64,000 bases of DNA, taken from NCBI GenBank assembly GCA_947685225.1, contig CANTUV010000008.1, positions 43,893,501 to 43,957,500 on the forward strand, read 5' to 3'. The notes beneath the pieces are model-generated. The model ran no database searches, was not told where the DNA came from, and saw only the letters and a list, made by a program, of their open reading frames with translations. Positions 32,100 to 43,669 of the stretch are shown in pieces. Within the stretch, counting starts at the first letter, position 1; every line of letters begins with the position of its first letter. Both the position numbers and the translations under genes were made by a program. Source of the DNA: Garcia nutans. Lineage: Eukaryota; Streptophyta; Magnoliopsida; Malpighiales; Euphorbiaceae.

Positions 32100-33530
32100 A
32101 ATTTGTTTTGGGTACTTGGACCCGAGATTGATTGAATTTGGGTACTTGGACCCAGGATTGGGTACTTGGACCCGAGATTAGGTATTTGGACCCGAGCTTG
32201 AATTGATTTTGGGTACTTGGACCCGAGATTAGGTACTTGGACCCAAGATCGGGTACTTGGACCCGAGATTGATTGAATTTGGGTACTTGGACCTGAGATT
32301 GATTTAATTTTATCCTTGGACCTGAGATTGGGTACTTGGACCCGAGATTGAATTGATTTTGGGTACTTGGACCCGAGATTGATTTGATTTGGGTACTTAG
32401 ACTAGAGATTAGATTTGATTTGGGTACTTGGACATGAAATTGGGTACTTGGACCCGAAATTAGGTACTTGGACCCGAAATTGGGTACTTGGACCTAAGAT
32501 TGATTTGATTTGGGTACTTAGACCCAAGATTGAGTACTTGGACTCAAGATTGGGTACTTGGACTCGAGATTGGGTACTTGGACCCGAGGCTGATTTGAAT
32601 TTGGGTGCTCAGACCTGAGATTGATTTGATTTGGGTACTTGGACCCGAGAATGGGTGCTTGGACCTGAGAATAGGTGCTTAGACTCGAGATTGATTTGAT
32701 TTGGGTACTTGGACCCGAGAATGGATTTGATTTGGGTACTTGGACCCGAAATTGGGTACTTGAACCCGAAATTGTGTACTTGGACCCGAAATTGGGTACT
32801 TGAACCCGAGATTGATTTTATTTGGGTACTTACACCCAAGATTAGGTACTTGGACCTGAACTTGAATTGATTTTGGGTGCTTGGACCTGAGATTGGGTAC
32901 TTAGACCCGGGATTGGGTACTTGGACCCGGAATTGAATTGATAGGTACTTGGACCCGAGATTGGGTACTTGGTCCCGGGATTGGGTACTTGGACCCAAGC
33001 TTGAATTGATTTTGGGTACTTGGATCCGGGATTGGGTACTTGGACCTGAGGTTGATTTGATTTGGGTACTTGGACCCGAGATTGGGTACTTGGACCCGAA
33101 CTTGAATTGATTTTGGGTACTTGGACCCGAGATTGGGTACTTGGACCCGGGATTGAATTGATTTTGGGTACTTGGACCCGTGCTTGAATTGATTTTGGGT
33201 ACTTAGACCCGAGATTGGGTACTTGGACCCGAGATTGGGTACTTGATTTAGGTACTTGGACCTAAGATTGGGTACTTGGACTAGAGCTTGAATTGATTTT
33301 GGGTACTTGGTTTAGGTACTTGGACCTAAGATTGGGTACTTGGACCCGAGCTTGAATTGATTTTGGGTACTTGGACCTGAGATTGGGTACTTAGACCCGG
33401 GATTGGGTACTTGGACCCAAGATTGATTTGATTTGGGTACTTGGACTCGAGATTGGGTACTTGGATCCGAACTTGGGTACTTGGACCCGGGATTGGGTAC
33501 TTGGACCCAAGATTGATTTGATTTGACTAA
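32100..33530. repeat. satellite-like array GGGTACTTGGACCCGAGATT
   Basis: Roughly fifty units of a 20-bp core, many alternating with a spacer GATTTGATTT or GAATTGATTTT to give units of 36-40 bp. It fills 1.4 kb of the Tat-4 3' UTR. A shorter array of the same unit is at 58280-58510. Open frames run through it on both strands simply because it is periodic. Confidence 0.92.
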
Positions 33531-33599
33531 CCTTTTAGTTGGGAAGTCTGACTGCTCTGGCTCTTTTATGCATTGTAATTCTTCACCATCAAATTGGAT

Positions 33600-33725
33600 C
33601 TTCATCTTTTGAAACCAGGTCTTTTATCCTTGAAAATGAATCTTCATCTTTTGACATCGGGTCTTTACCCTTGAAACATTGATCTTTATCCATTGGAGGT
33701 CGGGTCTTTACTCTGGCTTCAACTC
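33600..33725. repeat. short GGATCTTCATC / GGGTCTTTACC repeat
   Basis: Three units of the repeat that forms a longer array at 58580-58890 and appears at 1-65. From 33726 to 34227 I see AT-rich sequence with a C-run near 33857 and a second purine tract (minus strand of 33930-33945), but no gene. Confidence 0.75.
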
Positions 33726-34227
33726 TTTTAGCTCGATTGATCTTTCATCTTTTGCATCTTCATTCTTTTGAGAGTTCTAATTGTTCCATTCTTTTGTTCT
33801 TCCTTTTTGCAAAGATTTAGGTATTTTTAATTGGACCTTATATCCTCTCCTTGCCCCCCCCCCTGTGTGGCAAAATATTTGTAAGTGAGTTTAAAGATAT
33901 TTGGTATATAAACCCAAAAAATTGAAAAGGAGAAACTTTGCCCCCTGTGTAGGCTCAAACCAAAGATTTTTTCCATGCAAGCTTTGATTGATATTTTTCT
34001 TGTCTAGTTCTTCAAACAAACATGCATTTCTTTTCTTTGCAAAATTACTGGAGCTTTCTCAAGCAATGGGCTTTCCATGCCCTCCTGATTTGACATCTTC
34101 TTTTGATTCTTCACTTCACAGAGTGTTTGCTGTTCACTTTGATAAAGAATAGATATGAAAGTATGATGTGATATGCTCATGTATGCATGATATGCATGAA
34201 TAATACTTACAGTTGTTCCATCAACTC

Positions 34228-34369
34228 ACAGACTGAGGTGATCAACAGAAGTGTTCTCATGGGTTCCATTTTGACGCTTGTTCAAGTCTTGCATTGGAAT
34301 GATCGAAAGCTTTGCATTTGTGGCTTTTATCTTCTATATGTTGAGAACATGAGTGGTAGAGACCCCTAA
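34228..34369 (+). CDS. conserved antisense ORF fragment in Tat-4
   Basis: After an acceptor-like ACTCACAG the plus strand reads TEVINRSVLMGS, then VQVLHWNDR and GFYLLYVENM, to a stop after GRDP. Element E has the same peptide at 59407-59548 (TEVISRSVLIGS, VLHWNDR, GFYLQDVE, GDP). It lies where autonomous Tat elements carry antisense extra genes, so it may be the remnant of an accessory exon. I do not recognise a domain. Confidence 0.4.
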
Positions 34370-35029
34370 TGGTAGAGTCAGGGATGCATCCATTTCAAAT
34401 TATGTTTCATCATGTCAATTGGCAGCTTGCCAATAATAATTTCCTTTGCCCAATATGTCCTTTGGAGGTTCAACATACTTCCCTTAACTTGAAGGCTTTG
34501 TATGACAAAACATTTTTTTTTTGAATTTTGATTTTGAAATCAAATGTTGGCTTTGCCAAATTAATGTTATGTACCTCAGGACTTGATTTTTCCAAATTAA
34601 CATATCTATAAAATGACAACACTAGTTACCATACTAAACTCTGGAATCATTTATATTTAAGCAAGAACTGTTGCACTTCAGATAGGGACATACACATTAC
34701 TTGGCCAAAGGTCTCATTTGAGTTTAGATATTGTCTATCTCATATGCATGCTTATTCAAACTATCTCCACTAATAGATTCTACCTACCAAGAGAGATCAA
34801 TAGGTCTTTGATAGGCTTGAAATGGGGTCTACAAAGGACATGAGTTAAATGAAGGCCATTTTGAGATATGAGCTAGTGTGACACAATGGACAAACCCTCA
34901 CACTATAAATTTCTTGTTTGAACTTTAGGCAGTTGGGAGCAATCTTGCTAGACTCCAAATTCCTTCTATATCTTCTTGGCATTAATCTTGATATTGACTA
35001 GGACAGTTTTTGCCCTTGCAAAAAGTTTG

Positions 35030-35440
35030 GTTCACAAATTCATTTCTTTTCTTCTTCTCCCTTTTCTTTATTTCTCTTACTCTTCCCTTTTCTTTCTCTT
35101 TGTTTTCCTTAATCTTCCCTTTCTTTGAGCATTTTATCATTTTGTCCTTCTTTCTTGTTGGGCTATCAAGTACAAAACTTTCAAGAACTGGATGGTCTCC
35201 CTCCTTTTCTCCAATTTTGATTGAATCTTTGGTTGCGTTGGGCCAATTCAAGTAAAAATGTCTTTATGAACCAAATGGAAGCCTTTTGTTGCTTTAGGTA
35301 AAAGATAACTCAGTTGGCTTTATGAACCGCCTTTTTAGGTTTTATCTTCTCTTTTTTTTCTTTAATTCTTTTTCTATTCTTTTTTTTTCTTTCTTTTCTT
35401 TTTCTATTCTCTTTTTTCCTTTTTTCCTTTTTTGGTTCTA
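35030..35440. repeat. polypyrimidine low-complexity tracts in Tat-4
   Basis: Two CT-rich runs (35037-35165 and 35340-35430) on the plus strand. Element E has matching tracts at 60240-60330 and 60530-60600. The Lys/Glu-rich frames on the opposite strand are compositional, not genes. Confidence 0.7.
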
Positions 35441-35584
35441 GCTCAAACATAGTTGTCTTATTTGTACCAACTTGGGCTTCCAATAATGGATGAGTGGAGT
35501 AACATAAATCTTCTTTAATAGGGATAAATCATTTGTTACTCTAATGTTGATGTTGTCTTGATATATTGGAGACATTAAGGGAAC

Positions 35585-35700
35585 TTCAACTACCCTTAAG
35601 GTTTTGAGAACATCAACTATCCTTATGGTCTTGAAAATATCAACTACCCTTATGGTCTTGAGAACTTCAACTATCTTCATAGTCTTGACTATTCATTTCT
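35585..35700. repeat. four-unit repeat ACTTCAACTACCCTTATGGT
   Basis: About four 27-30 bp units around CTTATGGTCTTGAGAACTTC. The same repeat is at 60745-60860 in element E. From 35701 to 36254 nothing coding is seen. Confidence 0.75.
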
Positions 35701-36254
35701 TTCTTTGATCTTCTTGCGTTTTCACCTTTGTGATCATAAGACTTGTCGAAAGTATCACAACAGCTCAAGGTAGGTTGTTGAGGTTATATGCCAATGAAAA
35801 GAAAGCTAAAATTTTATGAAGGCTCAAAGGGACAACTAGGGATTAACATTTAATTGGGTGGATACTAGTTGTTGGCTAATCAAACAATGCCCAGATCATC
35901 TCTCCCTTAAATAAGCAGAGTTCAATTTCGCCTTGAAAGTTTGTCAAAGCATGTTCTAAGACTGACTAAGACCTAGACAAAGATAATTATGCAGGAGCCC
36001 TCTCTAAGTAAGCATACACAACTCAATGCTATAGAGTAATTCCCTCATCTAGTAAAGTCATTCGAGTCATGATGCCTAGACACATTAATTTATAAACATC
36101 AAGCTAAATTCTTCATTGGTTGAGCATCAAAATGAACAAAGACCAACAAAAATTTATGATAAAAATAATTTAAATTTGAAAAACACAATAGTTATAAAAT
36201 ATTAAAGAAAGTAAGATTGAAAAGCAACATTCAAGCTAAGGAAAGTTCATTGAG

Positions 36255-37646
36255 TTAGGCTTCTTTTCCTTTCACATCTTCAATATTTCCATCTTGAAAG
36301 GATGATAAAACAAAGTCTTCTTCCAATCCTTTTCCCACCATGAAGGTTGCTGGTGGTGGCACTCTGTTGAACCTTGGAAATGGATCATCTTTGGTGTTGG
36401 GCTTGTCTGGCTCGGGCAACTTGCCATTATCAATTAAATTCTGGATCTCATGCCTCAACTTCATGCAATTATCCTTTTCGTGTCCAGGCCTTTGATGGAA
36501 TTGGCAAAATGCATTAGTATCAAAGTTAGGTGGAAGAGGATTAGGCAAAGGATGAGGAGTCAAGGGTTGTAACAATCCCTTCTTTTGTAGCTTATTGAGA
36601 ACCCAAGATAGTGGCTTCCCCAGATCTGAAAACTGCCTCATTCCTCTTTCACTAGCGGCATTAACATCAACTTCTTTTTATGTGCTTTGATTGTCCGACT
36701 GGTAGTTCCCTTTCTCATTCCTTTATATTGAAAAGCGATTCTTCTCCCTTTCCCACTCTTCAATTTGTAGACTAGCTTGGAGAAGATCTTTGAAATCACG
36801 TATGAGTGTATGAGACATCCTCTCACAAAGATTAGGCAACATCCCTCTCACAATCATCCTTATTTGATCGGATTCATCGGGCCTCTTCTTGAGTAAAGCA
36901 GCCTTGTTTCTCCATCTCTTGACATAATCTACAAAATTTTCATTTGGTCATTGCCTAATGGACTCAACTTCCATTAAGGTAACTTCCATTTCAACATTGT
37001 ATCCATATTGTTGGATGAAGGCTTTGTAAAGTAGATCCCAACTCTTTTGTGTTCCATCATCTAAGGTATTGAACCAATTTTGGATAGCAGGATCCAATGA
37101 GAGCATGAAGTACCTTAGAGTTTGAGCCTTAGTAGCTCGGGCAGACTGCATGGCAGTGATATATTGTTTCACATGGAGATGAGGATTTCCAGTGCCATTA
37201 TACTTTGCAAAAGATGACATCTTGAACTTGTATGGGACCTCTTCATCTAGCTCAAATAATTTGTCAACTTCGGACATTTCTTCAGTTTTCAGCTTTTCCT
37301 CAAATTTCTTTTCTAAATCAGCAATCATCTTTTCAATATCAGATGTCTCAGTCTTTTCAATAGTTGCCTTCTCAACAACCTTTGGCTCCTTTTTATCTTG
37401 AAGATCTTGGTAGTATTGAGCCCAATCATCATCATCAATAATCACCTTCTCATCATCACACGCCACTTCATTAACTTTCATCTTCCCTTTATCCTTTGGC
37501 TTCTTAGTGCTAGCAGAAGCCTCAGCATGATTCTCTAAGATTGCAGTCAATTGGTTCCTCATGGTCTCAGCTAGGGCCTCTTTTATTTCTTCTATCTTGG
37601 CATTGAGGGCTTCATCCACCATTCTTTGAATTTGTTCGGGCTCCAT
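36255..37646 (-). pseudogene. Tat-4 gag, decayed
   Basis: Starts MEPEQIQRMVDEALNAK at 37646 and follows the Tat-2 gag through SSFAKYNGTGNPHLHV, NWFNTLDDG and SWDLLYKAFIQQYGYN. A TGA replaces a residue after ESIRQ at about 36948, and further stops occur near 36720 and 36675. The last part is open: WVLNKLQKKGLLQPL, the finger CQFHQRPGHEKDNC, and an end at EDVKGKEA. The leader in front is in frame for 53 codons without being gag-like. With these stops this copy makes no full Gag; members of the family with intact gag may exist. Confidence 0.88.
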
Positions 37647-38805
37647 TGTTCTTGGTGAGCAAGTGATTGAGTCGTTGCTAGACACTTCATCTTCGGCGTA
37701 AGTTGGATTGTCGTAAGCTTTTGAACTTTCGTAATCAAGGGCTATGAGCCAGAGAGGATCAATGATATGAGATGTAAATGTATGCATGTATGCACAATCA
37801 ACCAATAAACAAGTGTAATTAGGACGATCCTTCCAACCTTATAACATCCCCACACGAATGGCGAGTCTCTTTTCTTAGGTATATGGTTAACAAAATACCA
37901 ACATAGGGTATCTTGCTTTCGAATAATTCCCTCGGATGTTTCAACCAATAGCTATATTTTCAAAAATGGAAATCAGTCCATGATAATTCCCATTAATTAG
38001 GTTTTAATCAATTCAACCAACTAAAGTAGCTTTTATGCTATATTGGATTAAAACGAAATTAAGAGGCTTATTATAAATAGATTTCTCACTTGAAAAGAGT
38101 AACTAATGGTTCATGCCAAAAACAAGCCCATGGTTAATTTATTCTTAGTGTAAACTAGGCCCACAATTGATTTTTGGTATTTCATAATTGATCTAAATAT
38201 TTTTGCAAGCTCTTTGTAAAAAATGGTTGGGTGAAAATAATTTTATTTCTAAGCCCATTGTAAAAGATTTTAGAAAAGTGGATTTCAGGATTAGTATTTG
38301 GGCCATGGGCCAAAGAATTTTTGATTTCTTTTTAGAAAAGTCTTATGTCCAAAGACCTTGAAAAACTTTGAAAATAGTTTTGGTCTTTTGGATTTTAAAG
38401 AAAAATTTATTTTGAGCTTGCAAATGTACTTGGGTCATATTAGAAAAAGAACAAACCAAATAAGCCATGATTTAAGCCAAGATAAATTAACCATAGTCAA
38501 ACAACATGCATTTGGGGTAAAACCTAACGAAAGTAACTAGGCCAATTATATGAGTTTTAGTCTTTGGGTAAAAAGGCTTAGGTTCCCATAGCAAGTATAT
38601 ACCAAATGGTACGAGGCTATGAGTGGTTATGCCATGCTCGATCTCCATACCTTGAGTGAAAGTATGGTATCCCTTACATAACACAACACGGGTAACACAG
38701 GCGTCCTAACTCACGCACACGATGCAAACTAATATGATGCAATGGATAATATCATTATAAGAAAGAATAGAATAATATAAAGACCAACGGAACCAACTTC
38801 TCTTA
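37647..38805 (-). other. Tat-4 5' leader
   Basis: Close match to 14542-15708. The 65-codon upstream ORF is present at 38684-38487, with about four amino-acid differences from the Tat-2 one. No further gene is seen. Confidence 0.75.
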
Positions 38806-38823
38806 TCCCCAGTGGAGTCGCCA
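38806..38823 (-). other. Tat-4 primer binding site (tRNA-Arg)
   Basis: TGGCGACTCCACTGGGGA on the minus strand, identical to 15709-15726 and one base inside the 5' LTR. Confidence 0.8.
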
Positions 38824-38824
38824 C

Positions 38825-41042
38825 TGTGAGCGGGGATTTTCGCCCCCACTCCCGGTGGAATGGTTGTTGCGACTTCGGCACTGTTTAGGCTTGGGGCCTT
38901 AGAGAACACGGACCTAAGTCCGGAGAAAATGGAGTCGCCACCTGGACGGGCCGGGAAAAAGAAAGGGGTGGATGACTCGATTCCTAAGGAATCCCCAACC
39001 CCTTAATGGGTTCGAAAAGTTGGGTACGTGTGGGGAAGGTGAGAAATGGCCCAGCACCCCCACAACGCCCGGTTCATTGGAACCGGCCTCCTTTACAGGT
39101 CTTAATATTATAAAATTCTTAAATATAACTATATTATTCATACTACACACAATAAAAAGAAAGCATCATTATATTAAAATCAAAGCAATGTCCAAACAAA
39201 ACAAAACAAATAAATGGACACCCATCCAAAGATGGAAACATGTCCTTACATCACATGCCTAGATATGACACCCACCAAAAGGTAGAAACATGCCCTTTAC
39301 AAAGGTTCTAAAATAGAAAAGAAAATTAAATTACATGATGTTTAACTAATGAGGTACCCACCAAGTGGAAACATACCTCTTACAACTTTTGGAAGTCTAA
39401 ATTGATTGATGAAAGTAAATAATCATCCATAATAAATAAATCATTCATTAAAAGTATTTAAATATCAATAAAATAAACATCCATCCATGATAAATTAAAT
39501 AAATCAAATATTGAAATTAAATAAATTATAGCATAAGAGATAAATCAAAGCAAAATCAAATATGGAATTGAATAAAGTAAATAAAAGTTCAATTATAGCT
39601 ACTGTGAATTTTTATGGAGTTAAAATAGATTAGGGTTTTATGTTTTAAAAGGTTGGTAAGACACTTTGATTAACCAAATTGAGATTTCAATGATGAAATC
39701 ATGAAACTAGGGTTTTAGACACTTTAAAATACTTTTGATTTGTAGTTTTAAATGATGATTTTAAGCTATTGTATAATTTTAGCATATTTGTGTTTTTATG
39801 GTTTTTTATGTTTTAAAGGATTAAAGTTTAGAAAAAGTTAGGGTTTAATGTTTTAAAAGGTTTAGGGTTTACTATTTTAGGTTTAAAAGTTGAATTAGGG
39901 TTTTATGCTTTAAAATTAGGGTTCTCGGGTGATTTGTTGAATTAGGGTTTAAAAAGACAATTTGATGATTTCATGAGGTTTTATGAATTTAAACACACGG
40001 ATTGAAGTTTTTATAAGTAGAAAAGATGTTTTTGAAGACTTTTTGAATGAAATAGAACTTATTTGAAAATTTTGAAAGAAACAGAATCAAGTTTTGGTTT
40101 TGTTAAAGAATTTGTTCAATTAGGGTTTTGAGACTTTTGAAGAAACAAAAAATAATAATTTTAAGTCTTTTTGGAAAATAAAGTAATGTATTAGTGTTTT
40201 AATCTTGGAAAAATTAAATTACCGCTCTAAGATTTTTGATTTTAAAAAACCCTAATTTCATAGGTTTGTTACTGTGAAAACATAAATCAAAAAGAATTTA
40301 ACATACCTTCTTTTGTTGATTCCTCCAAAAACAATTCTTCTTGGATGAACTAGCTCCAAAGACAAGCCTTTGTTGCCTTTGAATATCTTAATTCGTGCTG
40401 CTGCTGCTTTTAAAAATCACTTGAATTGAGTTTCCCTTTTCCTTCAATGATTTGGTTTCAAAAAATCAAGCTACTGCCTCTTTTTCTTCTTTTCTCTCAA
40501 TTTGGTTCTATTGATCCTTATTTATAATGGTTTTAGGTTGTTTATTCCTAATTATACAAGGCAAGTAATATTAATAAAAAAAGAAATTAAAACCTAATTG
40601 GATTAGGTTTCGAAAAATTTGCGTCGAAAAATTTTGCACTGGCAAAAACTGCGACAGCCGGGCCCGTGGCTGGGGCCAGTGGGCGTGACAGCCCTCAGGA
40701 AAATCTTGCGGGAAGTTATTTTGCCCACAAGAATTTCCTGCAGGCGAAATAACTCGCCCGCAGGCCTGCGGGTGAAGTGCTGGGCCTACGGGCGTGCCGC
40801 CCGTAGGAAATTCCAGCTGGCAAAACGCCCACGGGCCTGCACGACTGTTTTTTGCTGCCGACTTTTTTTATTTATTATTTTTAAATTTTTATTTCTTTAT
40901 TTTCATTTTTTATTAATAAAAATTAGATACAAAAGCAAAAATTATTAAACAAAAATTATTTTGAACCAATTAGACAACAAAAATCATTTTGGACTAAATA
41001 AAACATATTGGACCGGATTGGGTAAAAAATTAAGGGTCTACA
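38825..41042 (-). repeat. Tat-4 5' LTR (2218 bp)
   Basis: TGTGAGCGGGG to AAGGGTCTACA. The TATA box TATAAATA (sense) is at 40519-40526 and the GC-rich island at 40620-40870. A long inverted repeat has arms near 40708-40725 and 40743-40761. The donor-like GAAG|GTATGT is at 40301-40310, about 210 bp downstream of the TATA box. Confidence 0.92.
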
Positions 41043-41047
41043 ATGCC

Positions 41048-41082
41048 CAAATTTCCATTCCATAAAATCCACCATCTCTCCT
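41048..41082 (-). repeat. Tekay-like LTR, middle piece (35 bp)
   Basis: CAAATTTCCATTCCATAAAA and the bases up to ctcct match the reverse complement of the 28006-28639 LTR between the sites used by Tat-4 and Tekay-2. It joins 29866 to 51021 once both insertions are removed. Confidence 0.7.
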
Positions 41083-43623
41083 TGTAACACCCCCACATCC
41101 AATGCACACACACTACAACTACAACCATGTAGCATAAGTGCACCAAACATAGGGATGCTACGGTTTTCTTCAACATTCAAAACATTTAAATAGATACAAT
41201 ATTATTATCATTATATAATATAGAAAGGTAGATCATTTACTTTTAAAATAAAACACATTAGATATATATATATACATACATATAGTTATTTCACAGCGGA
41301 AGTCATAAAATATTTACATATTTGAAAACACTTAATTCCATATTTACAAATATACAAATATGTACCTTTAATCAATACTTTACAAAATATAAAAAAAATT
41401 ATACATGATTGGCAAATCTCCTTTGATCTTTAAGTCTCCAAAATCAACTCTTCAATGTCTACCCTCACTCGGTCTCGAAGAGCTCTCGGGTTCGATTCTA
41501 ACAGTTCTATCACCTGCGCGATTAAACACTATCGCGCTAAGCCAAGGGCTTAGTAAGATAATCATGCTAATGATATGACTTCATGCAATGCAATGTCATT
41601 TCTCAAACCATAATATATATGTAACATCATATATGCAAAATTAACAATATACTTTCACATTACATATCACATTTTATTATCTTTTCATATACCTCATTAG
41701 TATTCATTTAATCATCAATACAAAGCAAAACAAACATCATTCATGACTCACATTAACCATAGACAAGCATGGGCCCAAGACACACTAATATGCCATTCAA
41801 TTTTCAGAGTTAATGTTTTGGTTCTATCATCACATTTATCAATATCAATATCATAGACCCAACTAGGCTTCAAGGATTAAGTTCAACCAAGCTTCAAGGG
41901 GAGCAAAGCATGCTAAGCTTCTACCCAACTTGGCTTCAAGAACTAACCCAACCTAGCTTCAAGGGTGGTAACATCTCAATTAGGCTTCAAGGATTCAATC
42001 CAACCTAACTTCAAGAGATTGTTACACTTATTAGGCATGCCACCAACAACCAACTCTGAAAATGGAATAACACATTAGCCACACAATTCATTTATTATTC
42101 AATTATCATTTCCATTTCCAATTATCATCAACATTTAGGCATACATGCCTTCTTTCTCTCAATATCATCATCATAGCCAATAACAATGGCTTCGTATCAC
42201 ATTTCACATTTCAATTCATATTATGCATAAAGCATCATTGATATCACATCTTTGATATAACATTTCAAGGTACATTACTCATAAAACACATTACCTTTCA
42301 CAATGCATAACATAACCTTGTTTAAATCTCAACAATGCAATTAGGGCAAAGAACAATTTATATGATTCATAGCTTTAAGATCTTTCATATGCATTTGATT
42401 AGCTCATTCATAGTTTAAAGTATGTTTAGAGTGTTTAAGTTTAGGTTTAGGAACCAACCTACCTTTGAAGAACCAAAACATTGCAACTAGGTCAAGAAAA
42501 ACAAAACTTACCTAACCCATATGAGAGACACGGGCAGCACACATGAGGGACACGGCCAGGCTTGTGGCCGTGTCTCTCAACTCAATTAGACAGTAGGCAA
42601 CACGGCTTATGGACACGGCCGTGTCTCTTCAACCAAAACTCACAGTAGCTCACACGGCTTGGGAACACGGCTGTGTCACCCAAAAATTAATCCAACACGT
42701 CCAAAATCATATGACTTGGCCGTGTCTCACATGGCCTTTGGCCGTGTCTTCCAAAACCCAAACCCTAATATGCACAACTTTCCTCTAATTGCACTCAAAC
42801 TCATCAAACCCCATATAACATGTTTCAAATGAATGGAATCAATGTTTTAAACACAAATTCTACATGTTTATCACAATATTCTTTATTAAAACACATCAAC
42901 CAAAACATTAACATCACATGTAACACATATCCCCTCAAAACCCTAAAACTAACATTTTTCTCCATCTTTCAAAAATCAACTCACTTCTTTCATCAATTCA
43001 TTCATAAAATTCAAGATCAAGCTAATCAAATATACTTGATTAAAACAAAATCAAGCAACACACTCTTAGATCATCTATCAATTTCACATATCATTTAAAA
43101 CAAGCAATAATCCAAAAGAGAACTTACCTAAAGTGAAGAAATTCCACAATTCTTCAACTTGATTCTTCAATTCTCCCTTCAATCTTGATTCAAGTATCAA
43201 AAACACTTCTCTTTGCCTTTGTCTTCTTCAATGGCCGGCACAAACATGAGAAGAAAAGAAAATGCACAAGTCAACCTCTCTTTCCTTCTTTTAATCTCCA
43301 CCATGCAATTCATCCAAGCAATTACTAAAATGCCCTCAAACATATCACTAACCTTTTGTCTTATATGAGCCCATAAATGAACTTTCACATGCCATACAAA
43401 ATATCTCCTTCCACTAACCAACACCTTGACCAACTCTTTTGACCAATGTATATGTTATATATATCACAATATACACAACATATAAACTTGTCTCTAAACC
43501 CTAAATTCTTTCCCAAAACACTTATACTTTTCTTTTCTCAATTTAAACCAACAATACAACCACAACAACAACAACAACAACAACAACATGCAAAACTTCT
43601 AGAGCATAAATGAGGATATTACA
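41083..43623 (-). repeat. Tekay-2 3' LTR (2541 bp)
   Basis: TGTAACACCC to GATATTACA. It contains the paired hairpin at 41516-41553 and GGCTTCAAGGATT-type short repeats (41868-42020). It also has GACACGGCCGTGTC-like palindromes (42530-42750), an (AAC)n run (43557-43588) and a TATA-like ATATATATAA on the minus strand (43455-43464). Confidence 0.95.
41516..41553. promoter_or_regulatory. paired hairpin in Tekay-2 LTR
   Basis: CGCGAT (41517-41522) with ATCGCG (41531-41536), and CTAAGCC (41537-41543) with GGCTTAG (41547-41553). The stems equal those of Tekay-1 while the loops differ. It is repeated at 48908-48945. Confidence 0.6.
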
Positions 43624-43640
43624 ATTCTCCCCCTCTAAAA
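43624..43640 (-). other. polypurine tract of Tekay-2
   Basis: The minus strand reads TTTTAGAGGGGGAGAAT directly before the 3' LTR, the same as in Tekay-1. Confidence 0.88.
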
Positions 43641-43669
43641 AGAAATTTCGTCCTCGAAATTACCTGAAA

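Larger units (their letters stand above)
29867..41042 (-). mobile_element. Tat-4: complete gag-only Tat element
   Basis: Two Tat LTRs, a tRNA-Arg primer site and a polypurine tract enclose 6.8 kb that codes only for gag. No protease, RT, RNase H or integrase is seen. The target duplication is acgcc (29862-29866) and atgcc (41043-41047), differing by one C/T change in a CpG. It must have moved with enzymes from another Tat element. Element E (55880-61031) has the same internal layout, so this is a non-autonomous family. Confidence 0.88.

Noticed and set aside
32415..33605. Long periodic open frames (PNPGSKYPISGPSTQ-like) through the GGACCC array
   Set aside because: A tandem repeat without stops gives such frames automatically; unit length varies, so the frame is not maintained.
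35010..35255. Hydrophobic plus-strand frame and Lys/Glu-rich minus-strand frame in Tat-4
   Set aside because: Both come from a polypyrimidine tract of low complexity, and the tract differs in length in element E.
42820..43098. 92-codon frame, identical at 50212-50490
   Set aside because: It is identical only because both lie in the two young LTRs of Tekay-2; it runs antisense to the element's transcript and has a biased composition.
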